A stretch of 64,000 bases of DNA, taken from contig JAMWET010003453.1 of the NCBI GenBank assembly GCA_024036415.1, positions 82,501 to 146,500 on the forward strand, read 5' to 3'. The first letter of the stretch is position 1. The number at the start of each line of letters is the position of its first letter. This document shows, piece by piece, positions 49,581 through 61,000 of the stretch. The notes below the pieces were generated by a model that saw only the letters and a program-made list of their open reading frames with translations, did not search any database and was not told where the DNA came from. This DNA is from Prochilodus magdalenae. Taxonomy: Eukaryota > Chordata > Actinopteri > Characiformes > Prochilodontidae. The position numbers were made by a program, and so were the translations under genes.

Positions 49581-50599
49581 GATGTTCTACAATACCCCCA
49601 TTTATACAAATTTGTCAAAATAAATTAAATTTTTCCTCAAATTCTACAGTTAAACCTCCACCAAAGTCTAGCAAACATCAGGTGGTGTAACCTCCAACCA
49701 TTTACGTGACAGTGTTTAATATTTAATTCCCAGTCAAAATACCAATTAAGTACAAATTATTATTATTTTATTTATGAAGATTTAATTCACTTGCACGATT
49801 AAGGAAAAGAAGTTATAAAATAAAAACTGGAGTTTAAAAAAACAATAGCTACAGAGAAAATAAAACAGCTAACAACCACCTGGAAGACCTGGCAAACCAG
49901 CAACACTGTCACCATTAGATAAGGCCCAATATCATACTAGATAGTAGATGTGTATGTTGAAATACTTCGGTTTTGTGCTTATATTGACCATAACCTTTCT
50001 TTTGGCCTGGGTTGCCATGTAGTGCATTTATGCTTACTTATGTCTGTCTATTGTTCTCTCTAGGTATCGGGTATATATCTAGGTATAGGTTTTGTGTGGA
50101 TTTGCATTCTAAAATGTATTACAGCGTAATTCATAATACAGCGCAAACACAAGTATAACTAGGAAAGGGCACTTCCTGAAGAACATGCAGAGTGATGGCG
50201 CAGCTTAATCTTATTGCTAGCCAGTTTGTCAAAGTGTTGCTAAAAATGAATGTGAGTCTATGGCAGGAATGAGAGATGAATAAACAATGCGTAAAGGAGT
50301 GTGGGTCAGGATGGCTGGTGGATTAGAGGGGCCTGCCCTGAGTGAGCACATGCAGTTAAAAGAAACAATAGAACATACATGGCATACAGTGAATGGGTCT
50401 TTATGGGAGGAAAGAGTGAAGGGGATGAACATGGGTCAGGCCAACACTGGATTTGTGCACGGGGGTCTGCTCTGAGTGTATGTGAACGGTGTTGGTACAG
50501 TAGATTGGCGTGCACTTTTCCACCCCATTCATTCTTATTCAGAAACGTTTTTTTTTTTCACACCATTCCCTGTCAGACTGAACATTCCAAAGTTGGAAC

Positions 50600-51010
50600 A
50601 GTGTTGATATCTGTCACGTCCTGCCTTGACTTGCCCTTGTTTGTCTGTTTTCACTGGTTTTGTTTCCTGACACTACCATGTGCCTTTTGTTGTCCTGTTC
50701 CATGTGCTTCTGTTTTTTGGTTTGGTTTATGGCTCCTCCTGTCTCCGCCCCTTTGTCAGCCCCCTCACCTGTCCTTGGTTTGTAGCTCCGCCCCTTCCCA
50801 GGTGTTCCTTGTTAGTCCTTATTCGCTTATAGTCCCCTGTGTTCTTGCTTGGTGTTTTGTCTCCATGTTGGTTATTTGTCCTCATCTCTGTTGTTTTTGT
50901 AAGATGGTTTAGTGATTCTGGTTTTCTTGATTTTATTTTGTCTTATTTGTTCTCTTCATTAAATCCTTGCGCTTACATCCCGCCGCCTTGTCTTGACCCC
51001 CATGTGACAA
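50600..51010 (+). repeat. dispersed retroelement-like fragment
   Basis: A pyrimidine-rich block from TGTCACGTCCTGCC to CTTGACCCCCATGTGAC, with CATTAAATCCTTGCG near the end. The outer ends (GTCACG and CATGTGAC) echo the LTR-like fragments at 17.8 kb. The 177-codon frame across it shows no protein features. Confidence 0.45.
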
Positions 51011-51838
51011 TATCACACAAACTGCTGGACTAGTTAGTGGACAAAAAATCTCTTGAACAAGAAACCAAAGAAAACGAAGAGTATAAATTGGAAAACAATT
51101 GTGTTGCACATTGTGGCATCCCTAATGACAATATCACAGCACTGTGTAATGCTAAACCTGCACTTTGTTTACCAAATTACCACCACAAGCACCAACGCAG
51201 CCCCTCTTTCTACGCTGGAGCCGAATCCCATACACCTCCCTGCTCCCTACATAGTGCACTGTGAAGGAATTTAAATACTGGCTCCTGCAGCCCATCACTG
51301 TTAGTCTGTAGGAGCTGGAATTCCAGAAGTACACTATATAGTAAGTATGGAGGTGTTTGAGACGTAATGCTACGCCTGACTGAAACACACAGACGTTGAA
51401 ATGACGTCCTTTAGATGTTTATACTGCAGGTTTACAGTGAATCATACTGTAAGTACTTTAATCCAAGCCTGTAATATTAAAGATGGAGTTGTTTAGCATG
51501 CTTGCTATCTTTTAGCCTGTTAGCTAGCTGACCAGACCAGTTCTAGATAAGCAAATAAGTTAATCAGCCCAGCAGTGTAAACAGAACCAGGCTCTTACTC
51601 CATCAGTACACTTGATGCTCCATGTAAGTCTAAGCGTATTCCATTGGCAGCACAAGGATTTCAGTGGTGTGGTCAGTAATACAGAGTTCAGGTGTTGTAT
51701 GGTGGAATATGTGTGTGTTACATGACTGTGTTTTTTAATATCCATCTTATGAATGTGTGGTTGCAGCTTACATTTTCTTGGTGACAAAAATAAATGTATA
51801 TCATTTTGAAAGCAATGAAGCAAATAACAATACATTGA
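51011..51838. other. intergenic, nothing recognised
   Basis: No exon, RNA gene or repeat structure that I can support. Confidence 0.4.
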
Positions 51839-52024
51839 GCAGATGCTTGCAGACGTACATCAAATCCATTTTAATGAGAATGTTTTACCTTTATTTGACC
51901 AAAATGACCAAAATTCAGTGGACTCTATGAAAGAGGAAATTGTTATCAATAAATAACGGCTAATAACAGCGAATAAAAGCCCTTATATGAATGTCAAATG
52001 TCAAATTATCACACTAAACAAATG
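51839..52024 (+). repeat. diverged duplicate, copy 1
   Basis: Shares ordered blocks with 53218-53404: CTTGCAGACGTACAT, TCCATTTTAATGAGAA, AACCAAAATGACCAAAAT-like sequence, GTCAAATTAT and ACACTAAACAAA. Confidence 0.75.
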
Positions 52025-53217
52025 AAAATAACCTCAGGTAAGAGCCATGAAAGTTCAAATTGGAAGCGTGCTGACAGATGTAGGTGGACAGCTCAGCATT
52101 GTTGCCCTTAAAAAAAAAAAATAGACTAAAATGGGCACAGACGTCAAATGAAACCTCTCTGGCGAGCAGGTACTGTCAGCATGGTGGTGACTTTATTCTG
52201 CCTGAAAAGAAATGGTCCAAACATCCACTAGAAAAAGTTAATGACGGCACCAGAGAGACTGAGCCTGGTCAGGAGGTTCAGAGGGCAGCTTCGGGTATAC
52301 TGGCAGTCACATTTGGAGAGATGTGGGGACAGGATGCGAAGCCTGTAGATACACTGAAAACAGAGAAGGAAAACAGTCGACACCAAGGACGAAGAAGAAA
52401 GTCTGGCTGAAATCCAAAAAACCTAAGAAGATAATTGTCAATATGAAGCAGGAACAAAGACACAGGGTCTTAACAAGACCAAACACCAAGCAGACACAAA
52501 GCCCACAGCCGGCTAACAAAAGGACAGGGCTGCAGAGTGTACACCAGCAGGACAAGGAGGTGACACGGACAAAAACAGATGGTGGTGAAGGCAAGAGGAA
52601 TAAATAAAGACCCACCCAGACAGAACCGAGGGAAGAAAAGTGCAGGGCAAGACAGGATGTTCTGTGGCTGTGGAGAAAGAGAGAGGTTAGGTTACGAGGT
52701 GCAAAAATGGAAACAGGTGAACTGATATCAGTTCAGATCTGATTAATGTACTCAATACTGCTGTTGCATTGTGGGTATGTGTTCAGAGAAACCTGGATGG
52801 CTTGATTTGAGGGTGGGGGTTGTGAGGCGTCAAACAAAAATGCAAAACATTGCAAATAATGTAAAATGGTCATTCCTTCTGACCTGTGATCTGGCTTTAG
52901 ACATTCTTCCAGAAAATTTTATTCTTCCTATTATTGACCTTTTCAATCCCATCCACATGTGAGATTCACACAGTTCATGGCAGAGAGCAAGTTCTGATCA
53001 GCACCCACAGAAGCAATCATGCATAATCAAGTGCTGTGGATTTTCGGTACAGCATGCTAAGCATTTGTTGGGGTCCGGCCAGGTTCACAGTCTTCCAGCC
53101 AAATTGAGGAGTTTAAAAATGTGGCCAAGTTTACAGGCTTTTACCAGCACAAGGTATATGAAGTTGAGCTTAAATCGTCATATCTTAGACTATAGGTTAT
53201 GATACACATAACAATGC
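52025..53217. other. intergenic between the two duplicate copies
   Basis: Includes a 108-codon plus-strand frame (52084-52410) that has no domain, poor composition and no splice context. I do not call it a gene. Confidence 0.35.
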
Positions 53218-53530
53218 AATGCACAGATTCTTGCAGACGTACATAATGTCCATTTTAATGAGAACGTTTTACATTTATTTAACCAAAATGACCAAAATGT
53301 CTAATCCAATGGACCATGTGAATAAGAGGAGGTTGTTAGCAATAAATGAAGAACCTATTAAAATATTAAAATATCAAAAGTCAAATTATAACACTAAACA
53401 AAGGTTCTTAGGTTAGCCTTCCAGCTAAATTGGGCTAGTGGTCAAGTTAGTGTAACAGTCTTTTACGAGTACAAGGTGTCTGAAGTTCGAAAACCTGAGC
53501 TTGGAATTTTTATAACTTCTTAAGCTAAAG
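53218..53530 (+). repeat. diverged duplicate, copy 2, plus flanking repeat
   Basis: Matches 51839-52024. The sequence after it (CTTCCAGCTAAATTGGG, CTTTTACGAGTACAAGGTG) repeats the segment at 53.09-53.20 kb, so the region holds interleaved tandem copies. Confidence 0.7.
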
Positions 53531-54296
53531 GTGTCAAATCATGCAAATGTAAAGCTAACGTTATAACTGTTCCGGCCTGATACTCATGTTGTTGCTAGGA
53601 GCTGTATAAAATATCGATTATTTGTTGTTTAGATTAAATCGAATAATCAATTCTGCAGTGTGTTGGCCTTCCCAAACTGAATCCCTGAGGTTTTCTCAAG
53701 CCTTCAAGAAAAGCCTTCATCCCACATTTCCAGCATATAATAGCGGGTTCAGTCTTCAGGGAAATGGTTGAGGGGGGGATAAAATGGGTTAGGTGGAAAA
53801 TGGCATTCCAAGAGGAGGTAAAACCTTCTCAAGTGTCTTGGAAAAGCAGAAACCAGCCAAACTCATTATTCCTGACGTATTTTTAACCTACTCTTGACAA
53901 AGACTGCAACTTTGTTATGCAGCCTAAAGCAGCAGCAGAAGCTCAGGTAATCCATATGTGATGTATGGCAGGAAGGAGAAGAGCTCTCTATGAGCCTGTG
54001 TTAACCCTCACTGGATTGGTGCATTTGAATGCAGGGAAGCATTATCATTTCATGGCCTGCTATGGGTCATACACTTGAAACAATGGAATTGCGAACAGAT
54101 AGCATGCGGATGTGGGCCACTTGGTGCTGCTGGCCCGTGAACGGCACTAGCAAATCTGTTTAGCTCTCAGTGGTCTTAGTTCAAGGAGATGTACCATGTC
54201 AATCAAACTGTGGAAACGGGGCAACAAACAAGAATACACCAACTTACTTCCAGATCAGCGACAGAATCGGGCCATATGTGACAACACACCGTCACA
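53531..54296. other. intergenic, nothing recognised
   Basis: No exon or repeat boundary supported. Confidence 0.4.
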
Positions 54297-54389
54297 TCCC
54301 GAGTTGTCCTGCCTCTGTCTTTCTTTGGTTTCGTCTGTTTCCTAGGAGTTTCCTTCCCGTGTCATCAGACTCTCCTACCCTGCCTATGT

Positions 54390-55212
54390 CCTCCAAGTCT
54401 CCTCTCCTGCCCTGCCCGTGAGTGTGCTGCCGTGCCCGTGTCCTCTGAGTCTTCTGCCCTGCCCATGGCCTCTGAGTTTTATGTCCTGCCTGGGGGCATC
54501 CGAGTGTCCTGCCCTGCCTATAGCCTCTGAGTGTCCTGCTGTGCCCGTGTCCTCTGAGTCTTCTGTCCTGCCTGGGGGCATCCAAGTGTCCTGCCCTGCC
54601 CATAGCCTCTGAGTGTTATGCCGTGCCCCTGTCCTCTGAGTCTTCTGTCCTGCCTGGGGGCATCCGAGTGTCCTGCCCTGCCCATAGCCTCTGAGTGTTA
54701 TGCCGTGCCCCTGTCCTCTGAGTCTTCTGTCCTGCCTGGGGGCATCCAAGTGTCCTGCTGTGCCCGTGTCCTCTGAGTTTTCTGTCCTGCCTGGGGGCAT
54801 CCGAGTGTCCTGCCCTGCCCATAGCCTCTGAGTGTCCTGCCGTGCCCGTGTCCTTTGGGTTTTCTGTCCTGCCTGGGGGCATCCGAGTGTCCTGCCCTGC
54901 CCATAGCCTCTGAGTGTTATGCCGTGCCCCTGTCCTCTGAGTCTTCTGTCCTGCCTGGGGGCATCCAAGTGTCCTGCTGTGCCCCTGTCCTCTGAGTCTT
55001 CTGTCCTGCCTGGGGGCATCCAAGTGTCCTGCTGTGCCCGTGTCCTCTGAGTTTTCTGTCCTGCCTGGGGGCATCCGAGTGTCCTGCCCTGCCCATAGCC
55101 TCTGAGTGTCCTGCCGTGCCTGTGTCCTCTGAGTTTTCTGTCCTGCCCATGGCCTCCGGGTGTGCTGCCCTGCCCATAGCCTCTGAGTGTCCTGCCATGC
55201 CCTTGTCCTCTG
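54390..55212. repeat. composite minisatellite, 82-bp and about 55-bp units
   Basis: Tandem units start at CCTGCCTGGGGGCATCC. The long unit adds GCCCTGCCCATAGCCTCTGA and then GTGTCCTGCCGTGCCC; the short unit lacks the middle block. The flanks (54300-54389) are earlier, more diverged relatives. Open frames on both strands are repeat artefacts. Confidence 0.9.
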
Positions 55213-56085
55213 ACATGGATGAACTTAAGCTTTTAAGCCAGTCATGTGATGTTAAATAAAGAAATTATTTTCACAGTGTATTAAACATTTGGATTGTCTG
55301 GCTTACAAAATGGGCATACCTATGCCTATGGCATACCTAAGTGGTGCAAGAGGTGAGGCATTTGTTCTATCAGCAAGAGCTCATGAGCTCAAATCATGAT
55401 TACACCACAGTCATCTCACAGACAGCTGGCCCATGCCAGCTTCAACTTTCTGCAGCAGTGGATGGATTTGGTGTTTGTACCAGTGGTTTGAGTTGTAGAT
55501 CCGATTTAGCAGAGGTGGTTTCAAGGTGGCTAGGATGCGGTCCCCTAATGGTATTAACAGGCTGGCCTCTGGCAAATGCATCTGGCCTTTCCTGGCCCCT
55601 CATTCCATTAGGTATATGCGCTGTAAGTAAATGCTCTGGACATGATCAAGTTTCTTATCCGGGAGGTTACTTATGGATCCTATCATAATTTGCCATACAC
55701 GCCTAGAGCCTTTTAGCTCAGCCTACTGTTCCAATGTTCCCCAAAGATACAGATTAACTTTAACTAATTATTTATTAGTTTATGTATTGACTCAGCTCAG
55801 ATATGAGTATTTTAGAAAACACTTACAGAGAATACAGAATAAGGATAAGGCAGAGAGACAGACGCAGAGCACCTCAGGTAGCCAATGGTTTTTTTTTAAA
55901 CCCTGGATGAAATTAATTTTATCTTTCTTTCAGCATTTTAATATTCAGTACATGTATTAATTATATCAATCAACACTCATTATCAAAATAATAGCTTCGC
56001 TCAGAAGGAAGTGTTGGATTTCACTACAATTCAGGAGGAAGATAAAGATCAAATGTAGACGGATGTGGGTAATCTTTATTGGGCT
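55213..56085. other. intergenic, nothing recognised
   Basis: No supported gene. A 115-codon plus-strand frame at 55341-55688 lacks any recognisable feature. Confidence 0.35.
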
Positions 56086-56089
56086 ACAC

Positions 56090-56522
56090 AACTACAGAGC
56101 TGGATGATATAGATTTAATATTGCCACCTTTTGCAAAATTAATGTCAAGTGTATTTACTTTCCACAGCGAAAAAAATCCTGACCTTGTATCCTGACGAAG
56201 TATTTGTGGTCCATATTGTGAATACAGCCTTCAACATGTTGTTGCTGTAGTATGATAGAGACTGCATGGCTGTAGTAGCTGAGGGAACTGGGTGGCCTGT
56301 GCTTTAAGCTGGATGGCTGGATAAATAAAGGTAGGACTAAGAGAAGACTGAAGAACAGGGTGGAGGGAACAGGGAGGAGATGGTGGTGGGGTGCGAAAGC
56401 CATTCTAATTTAGACTGGAAGGACAAAGATCTTTAGACATTTCCCCCTTTGAAAACTTGCTGTAACCCATACCTCCATTTGGATTTCTGGGTATCTCCGC
56501 ATGTTGCATTGTTATTGGTTCT
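56090..56522. repeat. duplicated block, copy 1
   Basis: Nearly identical to 57440-57893. Shared blocks include GATAGAGACTGCATGGCTGT, GGTGGCCTGTGCTTTA and GGAGATGGTGGTGGGGTGCG. On the minus strand it holds an 82-codon frame (56403-56155) with a hydrophobic, signal-like start (TLFFSLLLVLPLFI). In copy 2 that frame has no ATG and a length change, so conserved coding is not supported. Confidence 0.9.
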
Positions 56523-56539
56523 CTAAGTTAGCTATTCTA

Positions 56540-56890
56540 AGTAGTGTCTCTCAGTATAGCATTGCGCCACCATGTTTGAAAATGCAACATGCCAGACATC
56601 TAAGGGTGGCGCTATGGAGGTTCCTAATGGTGTCCTATGATAATCCATCCAGTGCAGCTTCAATATTCTCAGACAGTTCCTGCAGAACGTGCAGTAGGGA
56701 TCAAGGTGGGTGACACCAGGCCTTCAGGACAGTCAGGCATGACACATCTGCAAGCTTAGGCCATTTTGGTGGTGTTAAGGTCAGCCGTCGTAATGGTGTG
56801 TGTGCATGTAGTCCCGCATTGTGTATCCATCTGGCAATGGTGCTGGCACTAACAGGATGACTCATAAAGGGCATTGCCAGCACTTTCTGA
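56540..56890 (-). mobile_element. Tc1-like transposase relic (N-terminal)
   Basis: The minus strand reads HPVSASTIARWIHNAGLHAH then TPLRRLTLTPP, the second helix-turn-helix and linker of a Tc1-type transposase. It is interrupted afterwards. It lies between the two duplicated blocks. Confidence 0.75.
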
Positions 56891-57439
56891 GAGAATAGCT
56901 AGACATAAGAACTGGACACAGCTAATGAATGAATGAAGTAATAAAAAAAATCAAGAATAAAACAGACAAGACATGTGATGGACAACATTAGACATATTTA
57001 TTGACTTCAATTCATTGTAAACAATTATGTAAGGACATTTAAAGTAATTATGCATTTAGAAAGCATGTAAAACTAATATACTGATTTATTTACAATCACT
57101 TTTAAAAAGGTTTTTAAATTCTCACAATTCTCTTCAATGTCTCTGTAAGGAGCTGTATTTGCTGAGCCAGTTTTGTCCAGAGTGGCATTCTATCTTTCTC
57201 CTCATCAAGACTCGTGGGTGGTTTATTAAATTTGAATTGAACAAGGTGATTAAAGTTTTATCAAATAGATTAAGCGAAACTGCATTTTTAAGACCCATCT
57301 AATTTAATATAGACTGTACTAAATCCTTCTTGTTGGAGGTCTTGACTGAAAAATGTAGTCCTGAAACATTGTGGAATTGCACTATATACATTTGTTAAAT
57401 TTAGATGTAGAGCATCTGAATCTGAAATATAAACTTCTG
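56891..57439. other. AT-rich spacer between duplicated blocks
   Basis: No gene seen. Minus-strand AATAAA hexamers (for example about 57222) could serve the mucin-like gene, but this is not established. Confidence 0.35.
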
Positions 57440-57893
57440 GAACTACAGAGCTGGATGATATAGATTTAATATTTAACATTGACAACTTTTGCAAAATTAA
57501 TGTCAAGTATATTTACTTCCCACAGCGAAAAATATCCTCCCTTCTGCAGACAGGCTGATGGAAATGACCTTCGAAGTATTTGTGGCCCATATTGTGAATT
57601 CAGCCATGTTGCTGCTCTAGTATGATAGAGACTGCATGGCTGTAGTAGCTAAGGGAACTGGGTGGCCTGTGCTTTAGGCTGGATGGCTGGATAAATAAAG
57701 GTAGGACTAAGAGATAAGACTGAAGAACAGGGTGGAGGGAACAGGGAGGAGATGGTGGTGGGGTGCGAAAGCTATTCTAAGTTAGACTGGAAGGACAAAG
57801 ATCTTTAGACATGTCTCCCCTTGCAAACTTGCTGTAACCCATACCTCCATTTGGATTTCTGGGTATCTCAGCCTGTTGCATGGTTATTGGTTC
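57440..57893. repeat. duplicated block, copy 2
   Basis: Second copy of the 56.09-kb block, about 1.35 kb away, with small indels (for example TAAGAGATAAGACTG against TAAGAGAAGACTG). Confidence 0.9.
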
Positions 57894-58082
57894 TCCTTGG
57901 TTCTCAGTGATGTCAAAGGAGGTTTAAGTGTGGTTGGTTGTTTGTAGACTTATGCAGAGTAGCATATGCATGTAGTCTGAAAGTTGCTGTCGTGGTCTTT
58001 GTCTCTCTGTTGTGTTGCAGTTCCGGTTGATCTTCCGTCGTTGGATGATGTGGTTTGTCCATGACTGCTGGCATCTCAGTCT

Positions 58083-61000
58083 TTAGGCTTGGGTGTTTTC
58101 TGTGGGCTGAGTTTCAGATTTCGTGTCGTAATTGCTGACTTTTTTAATTTTGCCATTAAAATAATAAAAATGTTCGTTAGCATCATTTTCGGCCTTGTCC
58201 GGGATGTACTTTTCAGTGTGCTGAGCTGGTTGAAACTCTGATCGTGACTCTGTTTTGGGATATGTATTTTTTGCATTAGACAAGTGTGTGATCTTCATCT
58301 TCTCACGGCATCTTCTCGTGCCTGCACTGTTGCGATGTACCAACCCAAAGCAATGTCTTTTGGGACTCTGAGTTGTTGCCTCCGTGCTCTTAGTTGTAAG
58401 TTGCAGCGATTGAGTTGTTTCATGTGATGGCAATGTGGTTGTTATCTTTTCTATTGTGGGCACCGTTGTTGTGCTACTGCCCTGTGTTGGCGTTGGTGTG
58501 TGGGGAGTCTCTGTGACCTCTGTACATTCTGTTTCAGGGCTGTCTGTAGTCTGAGATTCCTCCTGTTTCTTGGTTCCTGGGTTGAATGTAACCTCAGGTG
58601 TGGGAATCTCTGTGACCTCTGTACATTCTGTTTCAGGACTGTCTGTAGTCTGAGATTCCTCCTGTTTCTTGGTTCCTTGGTTGAATGTAACCTCAGGTGT
58701 GGGAATCTCTGTGACCTCTGTACATTCTGTTTCAGGGCTGTCTGTTGTCTGAGATTCCTCTTGTTTCTTGGTTCCTTGGTTGAATGTAACCTCCGGTGTG
58801 GGAATCTCTGTGACCTCTGTACATTCGGTTTCAGGGCTGTCTGTAGTCTGAGATTCCTCTTGTTTCTTGGTTCCTTGGTTGAATGTAACCTCAGGTGTGG
58901 GAATCTCTGTGACCTCTGTACATTCGGTTTCAGGGCTGTCTGTAGTCTGAGATTCCTCTTGTTTCTTGGTTCCTTGGTTGAATGTAACCTCAGGTGTGGG
59001 AATCTCTGTGACCTCTGTACATTCGGTTTCAGGGCTGTCTGTAGTCTGAGATTCCTCCTGTTTCTTGGTTCCTGGGTTGAATGTAACCTCAGGTGTGGGA
59101 GTCTCTGTGACCTCTGTACATTCTGTTTCAGGGCTGTCTGTAGTCCGAGATTCCTCCTGTTTCTTGGTTCCTTGGTTGAATGTAACCTCAGGTGTGGGAA
59201 TCTCTGTGACCTCTGTACATTCGGTTTCAGGGCTGTCTGTAGTCTGAGATTCCTCCTGTTTCTTGGTTCCTTGGTTGAATGTAACCTCAGGCACTAGAGT
59301 CTTTTCAAAGCTACTCTGAGAAACATCCAGGTTCTTGGTTGTTCCACTAGATGTGCTTGCAGAAGGATTGGGAGTACCACTGTGTCCACTGATTTTCTTT
59401 AGTTTTTCAAGGCATCTCTTTAAGCCAGCACCGGTCCGATGTACCAAACCAAAACAGGGTCTGATAGCATTCGAGGGTGTTGCTGGGGGCACTGGTTCCT
59501 CTGTATGTTTAGTTATAAGACTATCTGAATTCGTTGGAGACGTTGTTGGATTTTCAGTCACGTCTGTGCATTCGGTTTCCCAAGGTTCTGTAGTTTGTGC
59601 GGATGCAGTTGTTGCACTTTTTGCTGGAGGTTGTGTTGTAGTGGACATGGAGGATGGTGAAGGAACAGTATGCTCGGGTGGTGAAGGTGCTGTTGTGATT
59701 CCTGAATCATCTGTATGTTCTGTTTTCAAACTCCTAGTGGTCTTGTTGGGTTCTTCTTTCTGTTCAGGCACTGGAGTGTCTGTTACCTCTGTACATTCTG
59801 TTTCAAAACTCTCTGTGGCCTCGGATATTGGAGCCAGGTTCTTGGTGGTTCCACTAAACGTGCTTGCTTTATCTTGTGCAGCTTGTGTAGTATGCTTGGA
59901 AAGGGGTTCATTAAAAGAATTAGCCGTAGGAGATAATGATGGTCTGGGAGTGTGGCTGATCCTGATCTGTCTCATCTTTTCAAGGCATCTCTTTAAGCCA
60001 GCACCGGTCCGATGTATCAAACCAAAGCAATGACTTGTTGGACTCAAAGGTTCTGCAGTGGTCTCTGTTATCTCTGTTTCCAAGCTCTCTGTTGTAACTT
60101 CAAGGGATTTTGTGGTTTTATCAGACTGAACCTCAGGCACTGGAGTCTCTGTGACCTCTGTACATTCGGTTTCAAAGCTATCTGTACTCTGAGAAACATC
60201 AAGGTTCTTGGTTGTTCCACTAGATGTGCTTGCAGAAGGATTGGGAGTACCACTGTGTCCACTGATTTTCTTCAGCTTTTCAAGGCATCTCTTCAAGCCA
60301 GCACCGGTCCGATGTATCAAACCAAAACAGGGTCTGACATTATTCAAGGGTGTTACTGTGGGCACTGGTTCCTCTGTTGTCTGTTTCGTTTCGAGACTAT
60401 CTGAATTCGTTTGAGGTATTGGTGGATTTTCAGTCACTTCTGTGCATTCGGTTTCCCAAGGTTCTGTAGTTTGTGAGAATGTAATTGCGGTGCTTGTGCT
60501 TCCTGTTACAGGTTGCGCTGTAGTGGGCATCGGGGGTGGTAAGGAGATAATCATTTTATCATTTGTTGGATTTTCAGTTACTTCAGTGCATTCAGTTTCC
60601 CAAGGTTCTGTAGTTGGTGAGAATGCAGTTGTAGTTCTTGGACTTGCTGTTGTAGGTTGTGTTATAGAAGAAGACACAGGAAATGTTGAAGAAGCTGTAG
60701 GTTGAGGCATTGGGGTTGTAGATTGTGGGGTAGTGGACATAGGGGATGGAGGAAAATGAGTATGTTCCAGTGTTTTTGGTGCTGGAGTTCTTGAACTTTC
60801 TGGTGGTGTTGGCTGTTGTGAAGAGGACATGGGGGATGGTGAAGAAGCAGTACGTTCAGCCATTGGTGTTTCTAAAGTTGTTTTACTTTCTGTTGCAGGT
60901 TGTGTTGTAGTGGACATAAGGGAAGGTGAGGAAACAGTATGTTCCAGTGTTGTTGGTGCTGGCGTTCCTGAACTTTCTGTTGTAGGTTGTGTTATAGTAG

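Noticed and set aside
49079..49618. 179-codon minus-strand frame over the CpG patch
   Set aside because: It starts in trinucleotide repeats, and the composition is repeat-derived; the patch is better read as a promoter.
50379..50912. 177-codon plus-strand frame
   Set aside because: It crosses a dispersed repeat and shows no domain or splice support.
54292..55216. Several 100-211 codon minus-strand frames
   Set aside because: They lie wholly within the composite minisatellite; frames change with unit length.
58500..59297. 265-codon Cys/Leu-rich plus-strand frame
   Set aside because: It is the antisense shadow of the 99-bp mucin repeats. A 99-bp period keeps several frames open.
58308..60329. 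Calling the CFGL modules natriuretic peptides
   Set aside because: The ring is 15 rather than 17 residues and lacks the conserved Asp; similarity is noted only as a lead.
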